DNA of 64,000 nt from Candidatus Sulfotelmatobacter sp. Lineage in GTDB: Bacteria; Acidobacteriota; Terriglobia; Terriglobales; Acidobacteriaceae. Under the pieces are notes generated by a model, which was given only the letters and a program-made list of their open reading frames with translations, was not told the DNA's origin and made no database searches. Position 1 is the first letter of the stretch. Each line of letters begins with the position of its first letter. Shown in pieces: positions 51,795 through 61,655 of this stretch. The DNA is taken from assembly GCA_017883385.1 (NCBI GenBank), contig JADGNQ010000015.1:1-64000 (forward strand). Reading direction: 5' to 3'. Made by a program: the position numbers and the translations under genes.

Positions 51795-54581
51795 TCACTC
51801 CACGTTCCAGCCGCTGACTTCGACTGCGGCCTTGGCTGCGCCCAACTCGCTGGCGCGATAGGTGGCGGTGACTTCGCGCTTCTCTCCGGGCATCAGGGAA
51901 ATGTAGTTGTCTTCCCAGACGACGGGGAGGATCTCATCCCCCTTGGGGCCTTTGTCGACTTTCAGGCGGACAAAGAAAGCGAGACTCTTGCTTGGGTTTT
52001 CGAGCGTCACGTGCGTGATCTCTTCTTCGCCCTTGCGCTCGTTGCGGTCGGTGACTCTCAGTTTGACTTTGGGCAGTTGCGACAAGGCGGTGAAGTCCGC
52101 GAAGGAAGCGGTTGGGGTCATCCACCAATTCGTTTTTGCCCAGTCGAGAGTCTCCGGCTTGGTGGAGAGCCAGTAGAGATTCGAGCCGACCAACTTGCCG
52201 GCGGAGTCTTCCAGGCGCAGAACCAGGAAATACGTGGGGCTCAGGCCGGGAACGTCGGGCATCGCGAATATTTTCGCGGTGCTGTCGGCGCCAGCGTCGA
52301 CCGCGTTCTCCTGCGTGAACTTCTCAGACCAGTCGAGGTTATAGACCTTGGTGGTGAGCTTCAATCCTGAAACGTCTTCGTACTGGCTGCTGACCACCCA
52401 GATCGAATGATCGTCATACCCGTAGACCGGATGCAGGGCTTCCATGGCGCGCTTGGCGCCGAAGTATCCGCCGCCGGGACGCAGGTAGTAGTCGTAGAGG
52501 TGCCAGATCATCGAGGGCCAGGCATTGTTGAGCATCCATTGAATGACGCCGGTGGATTGATATTTGTTGCGGCTGTAGGCCTCGTACATGGCGCGCACGC
52601 CTTCGTAGGTTTGCATCTGCGACTTCATGGCGAAGTCTTCCACGTTGTCGGACTTGCCGTAGCGGTTGGTGAGAGCCTCGGTGAAGACGCCGATGGTTTT
52701 GAATTCACCGCCGCCCGCGTGATAGTTCCAGGTGTCGTCGATGGGCCACATGTGATCTTTGCCCACCATGGCGCGGATGCTTTCGACTGGCGGCACGGCC
52801 GGTCCCATGCTGGTTTCGGTGTTGAAGCCGTAGGCGCCGCCGCAGCCTCCGGGGTTGCACTGCTTGCGGCCAGCCTGGCCTTCGGGAGTGTCGACCTCCC
52901 AATAGCTCGGAGCAACATATTCATACGGTCCGGTCATCTTGACGCCACTATCGCCGGTTACGCTGGTCTTCTTTCCAGTGGCTGACGAGACGACGGGATT
53001 GGGCCAGAACAAGTCTTTCTCGACGTCGAGGTACATCTGCTCCACGTCCGGCGGTGGAGCGTTATCGCTGCCATTCAGCCACATGACGAGGCTGGGATGG
53101 CTGCGCATGCGGTAGATCTGATCGCGCAGCGACTGCTTGGCGATTTCAAAGTCTTTCGGCTGCCAGCGCGGCCAGCGTTCCCAGAAATCGCAGCAGCACC
53201 AACCGGCCATGACGAGAATGCCTTGATGATCAGCAAGGTCGAAGAATTCCTGCGTTTCGAGCTTGCCTTCGAGGCGGATGGTGTTGAGTCCCATGTCGCG
53301 GACGTAACGGATTTCGTCCTGCAGACGTTGCGAGTTCTCCCGCATCATCAGGTCGGGCGTCCAACCGCCGCCGCGAATCAGAATGTTCTTGCCGTTGATG
53401 TGGAAGGCGCGTCCGCCCACGGAGTTAAAGTCGGAAGTGATCTCGCGAATGCCGAACTCGGTGGCCGAATGATCGCTAACGGTGCTGTTCGCCTCGAACT
53501 CCATGGTGAGCGGGTAGAGATTCGGCTTGCCCATTTGAATGGGCCACCACAGGTGCGGACTTGAGAAGACGAGTTGCGAAAACTTGTCGGGGGTGAAAGT
53601 GACGTCTTTGGCCTCGTTGGGCGCGAGTTCCACATCCTGTTCGAACTTGACGGCCTCGATCTGACCCTTGAGCGTGCCCTTTACCGGCTGATTGGTTCCG
53701 TTTTTCAGTTGGGCGGTGACGGTGAGCTGCGCGCTATCGTTCGTGGGCGGATTCAGTTTCGACACGACTGTGGGATAACGCAGCGCCACGGGGCCACTCG
53801 TAGCGAGGTAGACTTCGCGCCACAGTCCCATATTCTTGTCGGGAGGGGCGGGGTTCCAGTCCACGAAGGTGATGGCTAGGTCGTGATCGGTGGGGGCGAA
53901 GGCCTGCACCGCCAGGACGTTCTCCAGCCCGGGCTTAGCGGCGTCGGTCACATTGAATTCGTAAGTCCGCCACGCGCCAGCGACGTCGTCGGATTTCGCG
54001 ATCTGCTTTCCGTTGAGAAAGATGTTCGCACTGTAATTGATGCCATTGAACTTCAGCCAGATGGTCTTGCCCTTGTAAGAAGCGGGGACCGTGAACTGCT
54101 TGCGGTACCACCAGGAGACGGCATACGGGCTGTCGGGCGCCATGGCGATGTTAGAAAAATTTCCGCCGATGGGATAATTCATGCCCGGATAGTCGCGCAG
54201 GTTCATGCCAAAGAGAGGGTCGGCGAAGGTCTTGTCTTTGACCAGAGCGGCCACTACGGTCGTGGGAACGGTCGCTTCATGCCAGCCCTTGGGGGCGAAC
54301 TTCGGCGTCGAGATGGCTTCTCCCTTGGCGGTGACCTTGGCCGACGTTTGCAGCGACCAGCCGTCGCGCAGGGCCAGCTTGGCTTCCTCCGCGGGCTTTG
54401 CTTCTGCAGCCTTAGCCGCGCCGGCGGGCTTTGTTTCTGTGGCGCGCTTAGCTTCTTTAGTGGCTTTCGATTGAGCGGCGTCCTTGGCCTGCGAAATGTC
54501 TTGCGCGGGAAGAGATGAAGCCAGAAGGAATTGAGCCAGAACAACGAAGAGAGTGACTGTCCACCGCTTGCCTGAGTTCAT
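51795..54581 (-). CDS. GH2 family glycosidase (exo-beta-glucosaminidase/mannosidase-like), secreted
   Basis: A 928-residue exported enzyme. The ATG at 54581 has AGGAG 5-6 nt upstream. A signal peptide (TLFVVLAQFLLASSLPAQ) is followed by a low-complexity Ala/Lys/Glu linker (about 28-68). The sugar-binding domain (DNP-type, WYRKQFTVPASYKGKTIWLK), Ig-like domain, TIM barrel (FDLADHQGILVMAGWCCCDF, HPSLVMWLNGSDNAPPPDVE) and C-terminal Ig domain follow in GH2 order. WLNGSDNAPPPDVE resembles the acid/base region of CsxA-like exo-beta-D-glucosaminidases, and FNTETSMGPAVPP carries the probable nucleophile Glu. Substrate is inferred from these motifs only. Monocistronic. Confidence 0.88.
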   Translation of the reverse strand: MNSGKRWTVTLFVVLAQFLLASSLPAQDISQAKDAAQSKATKEAKRATETKPAGAAKAAEAKPAEEAKLALRDGWSLQTSAKVTAKGEAISTPKFAPKGWHEATVPTTVVAALVKDKTFADPLFGMNLRDYPGMNYPIGGNFSNIAMAPDSPYAVSWWYRKQFTVPASYKGKTIWLKFNGINYSANIFLNGKQIAKSDDVAGAWRTYEFNVTDAAKPGLENVLAVQAFAPTDHDLAITFVDWNPAPPDKNMGLWREVYLATSGPVALRYPTVVSKLNPPTNDSAQLTVTAQLKNGTNQPVKGTLKGQIEAVKFEQDVELAPNEAKDVTFTPDKFSQLVFSSPHLWWPIQMGKPNLYPLTMEFEANSTVSDHSATEFGIREITSDFNSVGGRAFHINGKNILIRGGGWTPDLMMRENSQRLQDEIRYVRDMGLNTIRLEGKLETQEFFDLADHQGILVMAGWCCCDFWERWPRWQPKDFEIAKQSLRDQIYRMRSHPSLVMWLNGSDNAPPPDVEQMYLDVEKDLFWPNPVVSSATGKKTSVTGDSGVKMTGPYEYVAPSYWEVDTPEGQAGRKQCNPGGCGGAYGFNTETSMGPAVPPVESIRAMVGKDHMWPIDDTWNYHAGGGEFKTIGVFTEALTNRYGKSDNVEDFAMKSQMQTYEGVRAMYEAYSRNKYQSTGVIQWMLNNAWPSMIWHLYDYYLRPGGGYFGAKRAMEALHPVYGYDDHSIWVVSSQYEDVSGLKLTTKVYNLDWSEKFTQENAVDAGADSTAKIFAMPDVPGLSPTYFLVLRLEDSAGKLVGSNLYWLSTKPETLDWAKTNWWMTPTASFADFTALSQLPKVKLRVTDRNERKGEEEITHVTLENPSKSLAFFVRLKVDKGPKGDEILPVVWEDNYISLMPGEKREVTATYRASELGAAKAAVEVSGWNVE

Positions 54582-54771
54582 GGTGCTCCTGTCGATTGCG
54601 GTTGGTACGGGTGGTGCATCGGGGGTCCGCAAAAATGCCCCGCCAGAATGGATAACACTTCTATTAATTCGTTTCAATAGCGGAGTTTCAAGAAACCACC
54701 GGTGTGCCATGCGGTTGGCTCCGGCTGGTTTATAATTGAAAATTCGGCTTTCCACTCTGGAGCGATAAGCG

Positions 54772-56757
54772 ATGATTCGATTTCTGCAAAAGTCCGGGCA
54801 GACCACGAAGTATGTTCTCGGCGGGTTGCTGCTCATAATCTGTGCCTCGATGGTCATTACGCTGATTCCCGGTGGTCTGGGCGGGGACGTATTCAGCAAC
54901 CAGCCCGGAAAGGGCATCGTCGCTAAGGTGGAAGGCGGAGACATTACCGCCGACGAGGTGCGCCAGACGGCGCGGCAGATGCTGCAACAGCAGATGCCGC
55001 AGGGCGGTCCCAACATGGGGATGCTGCTGCCTTTCTTCGCCCAGCGTGCGGCCGACCAACTGATTACCCGCCAGGCTCTGCTGTCGGAAGCCGCACACAT
55101 GGGCCTGCGCGTGACTCCGCAGGAGATTCAAGACGACTTGCAGCATGGCCGCTACGCGGCGACCTTCTTTCCTGGCGGCAACTTCATCGGACAGACGGAA
55201 TATGAAGACATGCTGCAGCGGGCCAATTTGACGCCGGTCAAGTTCGAAGAAGCTGTGGGCAACGACATTTTGATCAGCAAGCTGCAAGCCCTCATTTCGG
55301 GCAGCGCAAGCGTGAGCGAAGCGGAGATTCGTGACCTGTTCATCAAGCAGAACTCGAAGGTCAAGTTCGACTACGCGGTTCTGAAGCAGGACGATCTGCG
55401 CAAGGGTCTGCATCCCGCGGATGAAGAACTGAAGGCGTTCTACGAGGGCCACAAGGGAACCTACGCGAACTCGGTGCCGGAAAAGCGCAAGGTAAAGTAC
55501 GCGTTGGTCGAAACCGGCAAGTCAGAGGCTGGCGTCCAGATCACGCAGGACGATCTGCGGGCCTATTACGACCAGCATCGCGAGCAGTACCGCACACCGG
55601 AACAGGTGAAGGTGAGCCATATCCTGATCAAGACGCCGCTCCCTGGGCCTGATGGCAAAGTCGATGAAAAGGGCGTGGCGGAGGCTCAGCACCGGGCCGA
55701 GGACTTGCTGAAACAGTTGAAGGGCGGAGCCAAACTGGAAGATCTGGCGAAGAAATACTCGGAAGACCCGGGCAGCGGGAAGGCGGGGGGATCACTCGGT
55801 TGGCTCGGTAAGGGCCAGACGGTTCCCGAGTTTGAGAAAACGGCGTTCTCCCTTCCCAAGGGACAGATCAGCGATCTGGTAAAGAGCAGCTATGGGTTCC
55901 ACATTATTCGCGTCGACGACAAGCAGGACGCGCACATGAAGACGCTCGATGAAGTGAAGGCCGAGATCGAGCCGGTCCTGAAGCATCAGAAGGGGCAGCA
56001 GATCGCGCAGAAGCAGGCGGAAGATTTTTTGAAGCAAGCTCGGGCGCAGGGGTTGGATGCGGCTGCCGCGGCGCTTCATGTCCCGGTCATTACGACGGAC
56101 TTCTTTGGCCGCAAGGATATGCTTCCGGGGCTTGGGCCGGCCACGCAATTCATGGACGCGGTGTTCGCCGCGACGGAGAAGTCGCCGCCGGATGTGGCTC
56201 CGGCATCGCAGGGAATCGCGGTGTTTCAGTTGCTTGGGGTGAAGGCGGCCGCGACGCCGAGCTTTGAGGAGATTCGGAGCCGGGTGGAAGAAGAATTCAA
56301 GAACGAGCGCTCGAACCTGCTGCTCTCGCAGAAGGTCCAGGAGCTGTCGGACCGCGCCAAGGCTGAGCACGATCTGAAGCGCGCGGCGAAAGAAATGGGC
56401 GCGACGGTGAAGACCAGCGACTTCGTTCTGCCGGATGGTCAGGTTCCCGATGTGGGTTCCATGGCAGGCCAGGCGTCAGTAGCCTTCTCCATGAAAGCGG
56501 GAGAGATCAGCGGTCCTATCAATAGCGGCGCCAGCGGCGTGGTGATTGCGATGCTGGAGAATCAGAAGCCCTCCGACGCCGACTACTCCGCCAAGCGTGA
56601 CCAGATTCGCGACCAACTGATACAGGGCAAGCAGCAGGAACTATTCGGGCTTTTCATTTCCAGCCTGCGCGATCAGATGGAGAAATCGGGCAAGATCAAG
56701 ATTAACCAGGAAGAAATGAAGACGCTGACCCGGGCGGGAAGCGAACAGGGAATGTAG
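54772..56757 (+). CDS. PpiD/SurA-like periplasmic peptidyl-prolyl isomerase
   Basis: A 661-residue inner-membrane-anchored foldase. One N-terminal helix (about 14-35: YVLGGLLLIICASMVITLIP) anchors it, with the rest in the periplasm. A SurA-N-like chaperone region (about 45-240) precedes a parvulin domain (about 280-385: VKVSHILIKTPLPG, FEKTAFSLPKGQISDLVKSS, YGFHIIRVDDK). A second chaperone-like region reaches to the C-terminus. Size and order match PpiD. It should help fold outer-membrane and secreted proteins, fitting a genome rich in them. A GGAG lies about 10 nt before the ATG. MalQ follows after 10 bp. Confidence 0.9.
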   Translation: MIRFLQKSGQTTKYVLGGLLLIICASMVITLIPGGLGGDVFSNQPGKGIVAKVEGGDITADEVRQTARQMLQQQMPQGGPNMGMLLPFFAQRAADQLITRQALLSEAAHMGLRVTPQEIQDDLQHGRYAATFFPGGNFIGQTEYEDMLQRANLTPVKFEEAVGNDILISKLQALISGSASVSEAEIRDLFIKQNSKVKFDYAVLKQDDLRKGLHPADEELKAFYEGHKGTYANSVPEKRKVKYALVETGKSEAGVQITQDDLRAYYDQHREQYRTPEQVKVSHILIKTPLPGPDGKVDEKGVAEAQHRAEDLLKQLKGGAKLEDLAKKYSEDPGSGKAGGSLGWLGKGQTVPEFEKTAFSLPKGQISDLVKSSYGFHIIRVDDKQDAHMKTLDEVKAEIEPVLKHQKGQQIAQKQAEDFLKQARAQGLDAAAAALHVPVITTDFFGRKDMLPGLGPATQFMDAVFAATEKSPPDVAPASQGIAVFQLLGVKAAATPSFEEIRSRVEEEFKNERSNLLLSQKVQELSDRAKAEHDLKRAAKEMGATVKTSDFVLPDGQVPDVGSMAGQASVAFSMKAGEISGPINSGASGVVIAMLENQKPSDADYSAKRDQIRDQLIQGKQQELFGLFISSLRDQMEKSGKIKINQEEMKTLTRAGSEQGM

Positions 56758-56767
56758 CGGCGGTGAC

Positions 56768-58297
56768 ATGCCTTTTCCGCGCGCCGCAGGCATTCTGTTG
56801 CATCCCACGTCGTTGCCTTCCCGCGGCGGCGTTGGCGATTTTGGTCTCGCCGCATATCAGTTTGTAGATTTTCTTGCTTCGGCCCGCCAGGGCTTGTGGC
56901 AGGTTCTGCCCCTGGGCCCGCTCGGCTACGGCAACTCGCCTTATTCCTCGACCTCCGCGTTTGCAGGGAATCCGCTGCTGATCAGCCTCGAACGACTGGC
57001 GGAGCATGGCTGGATCGACCCGGCAAAGAGCGATGGATTCGCGGCCCCTTCCGGCCCTGTCGAATACGATCATGTTTTCTCGCAGAAGATGCCGCTGTTG
57101 TTTGAGGCGGCGCGGAACTTCCTGCGCTCGGGGTCCGCTGATGCGCTGCAGCGCTTCGAAAAATTCCGGACAGAGAATGCGTGGTGGTTGGATGATTTCG
57201 TCCTCTTCGACGCGCTCCGCGCCCGGCAGAAGCTCAAAAGCTGGAATCAGTGGCCACACGACCTCGCGCATCGAGAGCCGTCCGCTTTAGCGAAAGCTCG
57301 TGCGGAACTGGCATCCGACATCCAGATTCGCAGCGCGTTGCAGTTTGCTTTCTACGAGCAGTGGCGGGCACTGCGACGCTATTGCGCGGAGCGTGCGGTT
57401 CGCATCGTGGGCGACGTCGCAATCTTCATGAACCACGACAGCGCCGACGTGTGGGCGCAACGGGAGTTGTTTCGCCTGAACGCGAATCTGGAGCCGGAAG
57501 TCGTCGCTGGAGTGCCTCCGGATTTCTTCAGCAAGACCGGACAGCGCTGGGGGAACCCTCTCTACCGCTGGGATGTGATGAAGGAACGTGGCTATGAATG
57601 GTGGATTCAGCGGCTGCGCTGGTCCACGCAAAACTGCGACTACATCCGTCTCGACCACTTCCGCGGCTTCGATCAGTTCTGGGAGATTCCTGCGGGCGAC
57701 GCCACGGCGGTGAATGGTCGCTGGGTGGATGGCCCGCGGGACGATCTGTTTCTGAAACTGCGCGAGGCGCTTGGCGGGCTGCCGTTTTTCGCCGAGGATC
57801 TTGGCTACATTACTCCGGAAGTGCACGCGTTGCGGGAGAGGCTGCAGATTCCCGGCATGGCCGTCCTGCAATTCGGTTTCGGCGATGAAGGGGCGCACAT
57901 GTACCTGCCGCATCGCGCCGAAGGCAAAGTCATTTACACGGGTACCCACGACAACGACACCGTGGTGGGTTGGTGGCATTCCGGCGCAGCCGACCACGAA
58001 CGCCGGAATGCTGAGGCCTATGTGGGACGTTGCGAAGACGGCATCCATTGGGCGTTCATCCGCGCGGCAGTGTGCTCGCCCGCGAGCATGAGCATCATAC
58101 CCCTGCAAGACGTGCTGGGCTTGGGCAGCGAAGCCCGGATGAATACTCCGAGCCTGCATGGGGGCAACTGGAGATGGCGTTTTGACCAGCGGCAGCTCAC
58201 GAGCGAATTGCCCGCGAAACTGGCGCATCTCGCTGAACTGAGCGACCGTTTGCCCAAGCCATTCGCCACGCCGGCGCCTGAGACCTTTGCCGCGTGA
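56768..58297 (+). CDS. malQ: 4-alpha-glucanotransferase (amylomaltase, GH77)
   Basis: A 509-residue cytoplasmic enzyme that transfers alpha-1,4-glucan segments between maltodextrins. It starts with the typical RAAGILLHPTSLPSRGGVGD and carries GYGNSPYSSTSAFAGNPLLI. The three catalytic residues are in place: Asp296 (IRLDHFRGF, nucleophile), Glu343 (FFAEDLG, acid/base) and Asp395 (GTHDND, transition-state stabiliser). Length fits the short bacterial form without the extra N-terminal domain of E. coli MalQ. It follows the PpiD-like gene after 10 bp. No maltose transport genes are adjacent, so a role in glycogen turnover is more likely. Confidence 0.94.
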   Translation: MPFPRAAGILLHPTSLPSRGGVGDFGLAAYQFVDFLASARQGLWQVLPLGPLGYGNSPYSSTSAFAGNPLLISLERLAEHGWIDPAKSDGFAAPSGPVEYDHVFSQKMPLLFEAARNFLRSGSADALQRFEKFRTENAWWLDDFVLFDALRARQKLKSWNQWPHDLAHREPSALAKARAELASDIQIRSALQFAFYEQWRALRRYCAERAVRIVGDVAIFMNHDSADVWAQRELFRLNANLEPEVVAGVPPDFFSKTGQRWGNPLYRWDVMKERGYEWWIQRLRWSTQNCDYIRLDHFRGFDQFWEIPAGDATAVNGRWVDGPRDDLFLKLREALGGLPFFAEDLGYITPEVHALRERLQIPGMAVLQFGFGDEGAHMYLPHRAEGKVIYTGTHDNDTVVGWWHSGAADHERRNAEAYVGRCEDGIHWAFIRAAVCSPASMSIIPLQDVLGLGSEARMNTPSLHGGNWRWRFDQRQLTSELPAKLAHLAELSDRLPKPFATPAPETFAA

Positions 58298-58388
58298 CCT
58301 GTTAATTCTCAATTGTGAACAGATTGTTACTGACAGCGCGCTTTGCGCTTCCGCGCAGATCGTGTATAGAAAGTACGGGAGTACCGGT

Positions 58389-59834
58389 GTGAGCGAAGCC
58401 GTCATCAAAGCGACTATCGAACCGATCATCGAAGTCCTGGGGGTTGAGAAGTCGTATCCGCAGCCGGATGGCACGCGCATTCAGGTTGTGGGGCTCACCA
58501 ATCTCGCGATCGAGCCCGGGAAGATCATTGCGCTGCTGGGCCCGTCGGGCTGTGGGAAGTCCACGCTGCTGCGCATGCTGACCGGCCTTTCGCAACCTTC
58601 GTCGGGAACGCTCGTCTGGCACGGCAAGCCGCTCGACGGCCAGATGCCCAATGTGGCCATCGTCTTTCAAAGCTTCGCGCTGTTTCCTTGGCTCACGGTG
58701 CTGGAGAACGTGGAGGCTCCGCTGGAAGCGCGTGGCGTGCCGGCCGTGGAACGCCACAAACGCGCGCTGCGAACTCTCGACACGGTTGGTCTCGACGGAT
58801 TCGAGACGGCGTATCCCAAAGAACTTTCCGGCGGCATGAAGCAGCGCGTGGGATTCGCGCGCGCCCTGGTCGTCGAGCCGGAAGTGTTGTTCATGGACGA
58901 GCCCTTCTCGGCGCTCGATGTCCTGACCGCCGAAAACCTGCGCAGCGAACTGCTGGAGCTCTGGCTGAGCAAGAAGATGACGACCAGCGCCATCTTCATC
59001 GTCACCCACAACATTGAAGAGGCGGTGATGCTTGCCGATCGGGTGATCGTACTGGGAAGAAATCCGGCCCGCGTGCGTTCGGATTTTAATATCCGCTTGA
59101 AACATCCGCGCGATCGCAAGTCTGCCCGCTTTGTCGAGTTGGTCGATTACATCTACAAAGTCATGACCGAACCGGAGGTCGAGCATGCGTTGCCCGACGC
59201 CAATACCACGGCAGAAATAATTCTGCCGAAGGGTGGGCTGAGTGCGCTGACGAAGGATGCGCTGAAGAAACAGGAGGCGCCGGTTCGCACCGCGAGGTAC
59301 CAGATGCTGCCGCACGCTCGCGTGGGTGGAGTCGCGGGCCTGATGGAACTGCTGCATGATCGCGGCGGACGCGAGGACTTGTTCCGGCTGGCTGAGGAAC
59401 TGGTGATGAACGTGGAAGATCTGCTGCCGATTCTCGAGGCCTGTGTGTTGCTCGGCTTCGCATGGCTGAAGGAAGGCGATGTGCAGATTACGCCGCAGGG
59501 AGTAGTGTTTGCCGATGCCGATATTCAGCAGCGCAAAGTCCTGTTCCGGCAGGCCGCGCTGGAGCACGTGACCATCCTGAAACAGATTGACAGCATCCTG
59601 AAGCGGAAGTCGGATCACTCGATTGCGGACGAATTCTTTCACGACATCCTCGACGAGCATTTTGCCGAAGACGAAGTGCAGCGCCAGTTCGAGACCGCGA
59701 CGAACTGGGGTCGCTACGCCGAAATTTTTGACTATGACCGCGAGAAGGGTCGACTTGTGCAGACGGAGCCTCCGACGCCCGCAGACGCAACAGTCGTCGA
59801 GAATCACAATTCTGCCTTGCCCCCGAAATCCTAG
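58389..59834 (+). CDS. ABC transporter ATP-binding protein with C-terminal AAA-associated domain
   Basis: A 481-residue ATPase of the nitrate/sulfonate/taurine importer type. The GTG start at 58389 has GGGAG 6 nt upstream; an upstream ATG at 58287 would overlap malQ and add 34 residues unlike the family. The nucleotide-binding domain shows Walker A (GPSGCGKST), Q-loop (FQSFALFPW), signature (LSGGMKQRVGFARAL), Walker B (VLFMDEPFSALD) and the switch His (VTHNIEEAV). About 200 C-terminal residues (from VGGVAGLMELLHDRGGREDL) form the AAA-associated domain found on some of these ATPases. It is paired with the double permease 17 bp downstream. Confidence 0.92.
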   Translation: MSEAVIKATIEPIIEVLGVEKSYPQPDGTRIQVVGLTNLAIEPGKIIALLGPSGCGKSTLLRMLTGLSQPSSGTLVWHGKPLDGQMPNVAIVFQSFALFPWLTVLENVEAPLEARGVPAVERHKRALRTLDTVGLDGFETAYPKELSGGMKQRVGFARALVVEPEVLFMDEPFSALDVLTAENLRSELLELWLSKKMTTSAIFIVTHNIEEAVMLADRVIVLGRNPARVRSDFNIRLKHPRDRKSARFVELVDYIYKVMTEPEVEHALPDANTTAEIILPKGGLSALTKDALKKQEAPVRTARYQMLPHARVGGVAGLMELLHDRGGREDLFRLAEELVMNVEDLLPILEACVLLGFAWLKEGDVQITPQGVVFADADIQQRKVLFRQAALEHVTILKQIDSILKRKSDHSIADEFFHDILDEHFAEDEVQRQFETATNWGRYAEIFDYDREKGRLVQTEPPTPADATVVENHNSALPPKS

Positions 59835-59851
59835 CCGATGGGATTCGAACC

Positions 59852-61612
59852 ATGACGCACATGAAGAAATCACCCAGCCTGCGAGGGTTCTCGGCATATC
59901 GAATCTGGACACAACTGCCCAGCATCGAGATCTCGTACCTGCCCGACGTGCTCATGTTTGGGGCAGGGATCGCGCTGTTCTATGGCGTGCTGGTGGTAGG
60001 GCGCACGTGGCTGGGCCCGTTTACGCCCGAGGTGGAAATTTCGCGGAGCCCATTGGCACTGGCGGCCTACGCTGGCTATTCGTTATTGCGCATCACGATT
60101 GCGTACGTGCTGAGTCTTGCGTTCACTCTGATTTACGGATACGTGGCCGCGTACAACCCGCGGGCCGAGCGCTTCATGATTCCACTGCTCGATGTGCTGC
60201 AGTCGATCCCGGTGCTCAGTTTTCTTCCGGGCGTGATGCTGGCCATGGTGGCGCTGTTTCCCGGCAGGCAACTGGGCGTGGAAGCCGGCGCAATTTTGCT
60301 GATCTTTACCGGTCAAGTGTGGAACATGGCCTTCAGCTTCTACGCGTCGCTGAAGAGCATTCCGAAGGAAATGCGTGAGGCGGCGAAGATCTACGGTTTC
60401 AGTGGGTGGCAGCGGTTTGTCCAGATGGAACTGCCATTCTCGGCGATCGGACTGGTTTGGAACTCGATGATGTCGGTAGCGGGCGGCTGGTTTTTTCTGA
60501 TGGCCTGCGAGATGTTCGTGCTGGGCTCGCGCGACTTCCGGCTGCCCGGGCTGGGTTCGTACTTGCAAACCGCCGCCAGCGCGGGTGACACGCGGTCGAT
60601 CCTGTGGGGCATCGGCACCATGATTGCGGTGATCGTCCTGCTGGACCAGTTCATCTGGCGCCCGGTGATCGCATGGGCAGAGAAGTTCAAGGTGGAACAG
60701 GTCGAGAGCTCCGACGCCCCGCGCTCGTGGGTGCTCGACCTGATCCGCCATTCGCGCAGCCTGGCGCAGATTCGCAAGAAGACCGTGCGCCCGCTGAGCG
60801 AGCGCGTGATGCTCTATTTCGCTCAAGTTCGCGCTGACGACAAGACGGAGCAGCGCAGCGCGTGGAAGATTTGGCTCATGCGCCTGTTGGCCGTGGTGCT
60901 GCTGGTTGGGATAGGCTATGGAGTCGTGCGCGTCGCGATGATCCTTGCCGGGCTGCAGAGGGCGGGGCTACAGGAGGCCGGGATTGGTTTGGCCGCAACG
61001 TTTTTGCGGGTGAATCTGGCATTGCTGCTCGGTGCGTTGTGGACGATTCCGGCGGGCGTGGCGATCGGCTTCAACCCGCGGTTGGCGCGCATCGCGCAGC
61101 CGCTGGCACAGATTGCCGCATCAGTTCCGGCAACCGCTCTGTTCCCTGTAGTCTTGCTCTTGTTGATTCGCGTGGGTGGCGGGTTGGGGGTAGGCTCCAT
61201 CCTACTTCTGCTGCTCGGTACACAGTGGTACATCCTCTTCAACGTGATTGCAGGAGCGATTGCAATCCCAACGGATTTGAAGGAGTGTTGCTCGGTCTTC
61301 CGGATGCACGGTATCGAGCGCTGGAAGAAACTGATCCTGCCGGGAATTTTCCCGTATCTCGTCACGGGCATGGTAACGGCGTCTGGCGGCGCGTGGAACG
61401 CGAGCATCGTTGCCGAATACTTTCATTTCAAGGGGCACATCTACACAACTACCGGGCTGGGAGCGACCATCTCCCAGGCAACCGACGCCGGCAATTTCAA
61501 CCTGCTGCTGGCTGCCACGATGATGATGGCTGCGACAGTCGTAACGATTAATCGCCTGGTGTGGCGCAGGCTCTATGCGCTGGCCGAGACGCGATACCGC
61601 CTCGAGACTTAG
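59852..61612 (+). CDS. ABC transporter permease, two fused permease domains
   Basis: A 586-residue inner-membrane protein made of two tandem binding-protein-dependent permease domains. Each has its own cytoplasmic EAA-type loop: EAAKIYGFSGWQRFVQMELP in the first half, and ECCSVFRMHGIERWKKLILP in the second, where the usual EAA is altered to ECC. About 12 helices in total. The halves are only distantly similar, so this is an old fusion rather than a recent duplication. It forms a transporter with the ATPase encoded just upstream. No substrate-binding protein is encoded nearby, and the substrate is unknown. Confidence 0.9.
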   Translation: MTHMKKSPSLRGFSAYRIWTQLPSIEISYLPDVLMFGAGIALFYGVLVVGRTWLGPFTPEVEISRSPLALAAYAGYSLLRITIAYVLSLAFTLIYGYVAAYNPRAERFMIPLLDVLQSIPVLSFLPGVMLAMVALFPGRQLGVEAGAILLIFTGQVWNMAFSFYASLKSIPKEMREAAKIYGFSGWQRFVQMELPFSAIGLVWNSMMSVAGGWFFLMACEMFVLGSRDFRLPGLGSYLQTAASAGDTRSILWGIGTMIAVIVLLDQFIWRPVIAWAEKFKVEQVESSDAPRSWVLDLIRHSRSLAQIRKKTVRPLSERVMLYFAQVRADDKTEQRSAWKIWLMRLLAVVLLVGIGYGVVRVAMILAGLQRAGLQEAGIGLAATFLRVNLALLLGALWTIPAGVAIGFNPRLARIAQPLAQIAASVPATALFPVVLLLLIRVGGGLGVGSILLLLLGTQWYILFNVIAGAIAIPTDLKECCSVFRMHGIERWKKLILPGIFPYLVTGMVTASGGAWNASIVAEYFHFKGHIYTTTGLGATISQATDAGNFNLLLAATMMMAATVVTINRLVWRRLYALAETRYRLET

Positions 61613-61655
61613 CCCTTTGCATGCTGCGGTCGCGGTTTACCAGACTCGCGATGGC

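Noticed and set aside
54581-55100. Upstream extension of the GH2 gene to 55100
   Set aside because: The extension overlaps the divergent PpiD-like gene and places about 170 unrelated residues before a clear signal peptide with its own AGGAG site.
58302-59912. A 536-codon frame opposite the ABC ATPase gene
   Set aside because: The sense strand encodes an ATPase with all motifs. The antisense product is rich in His, Gln and Arg in a pattern typical of shadow frames.
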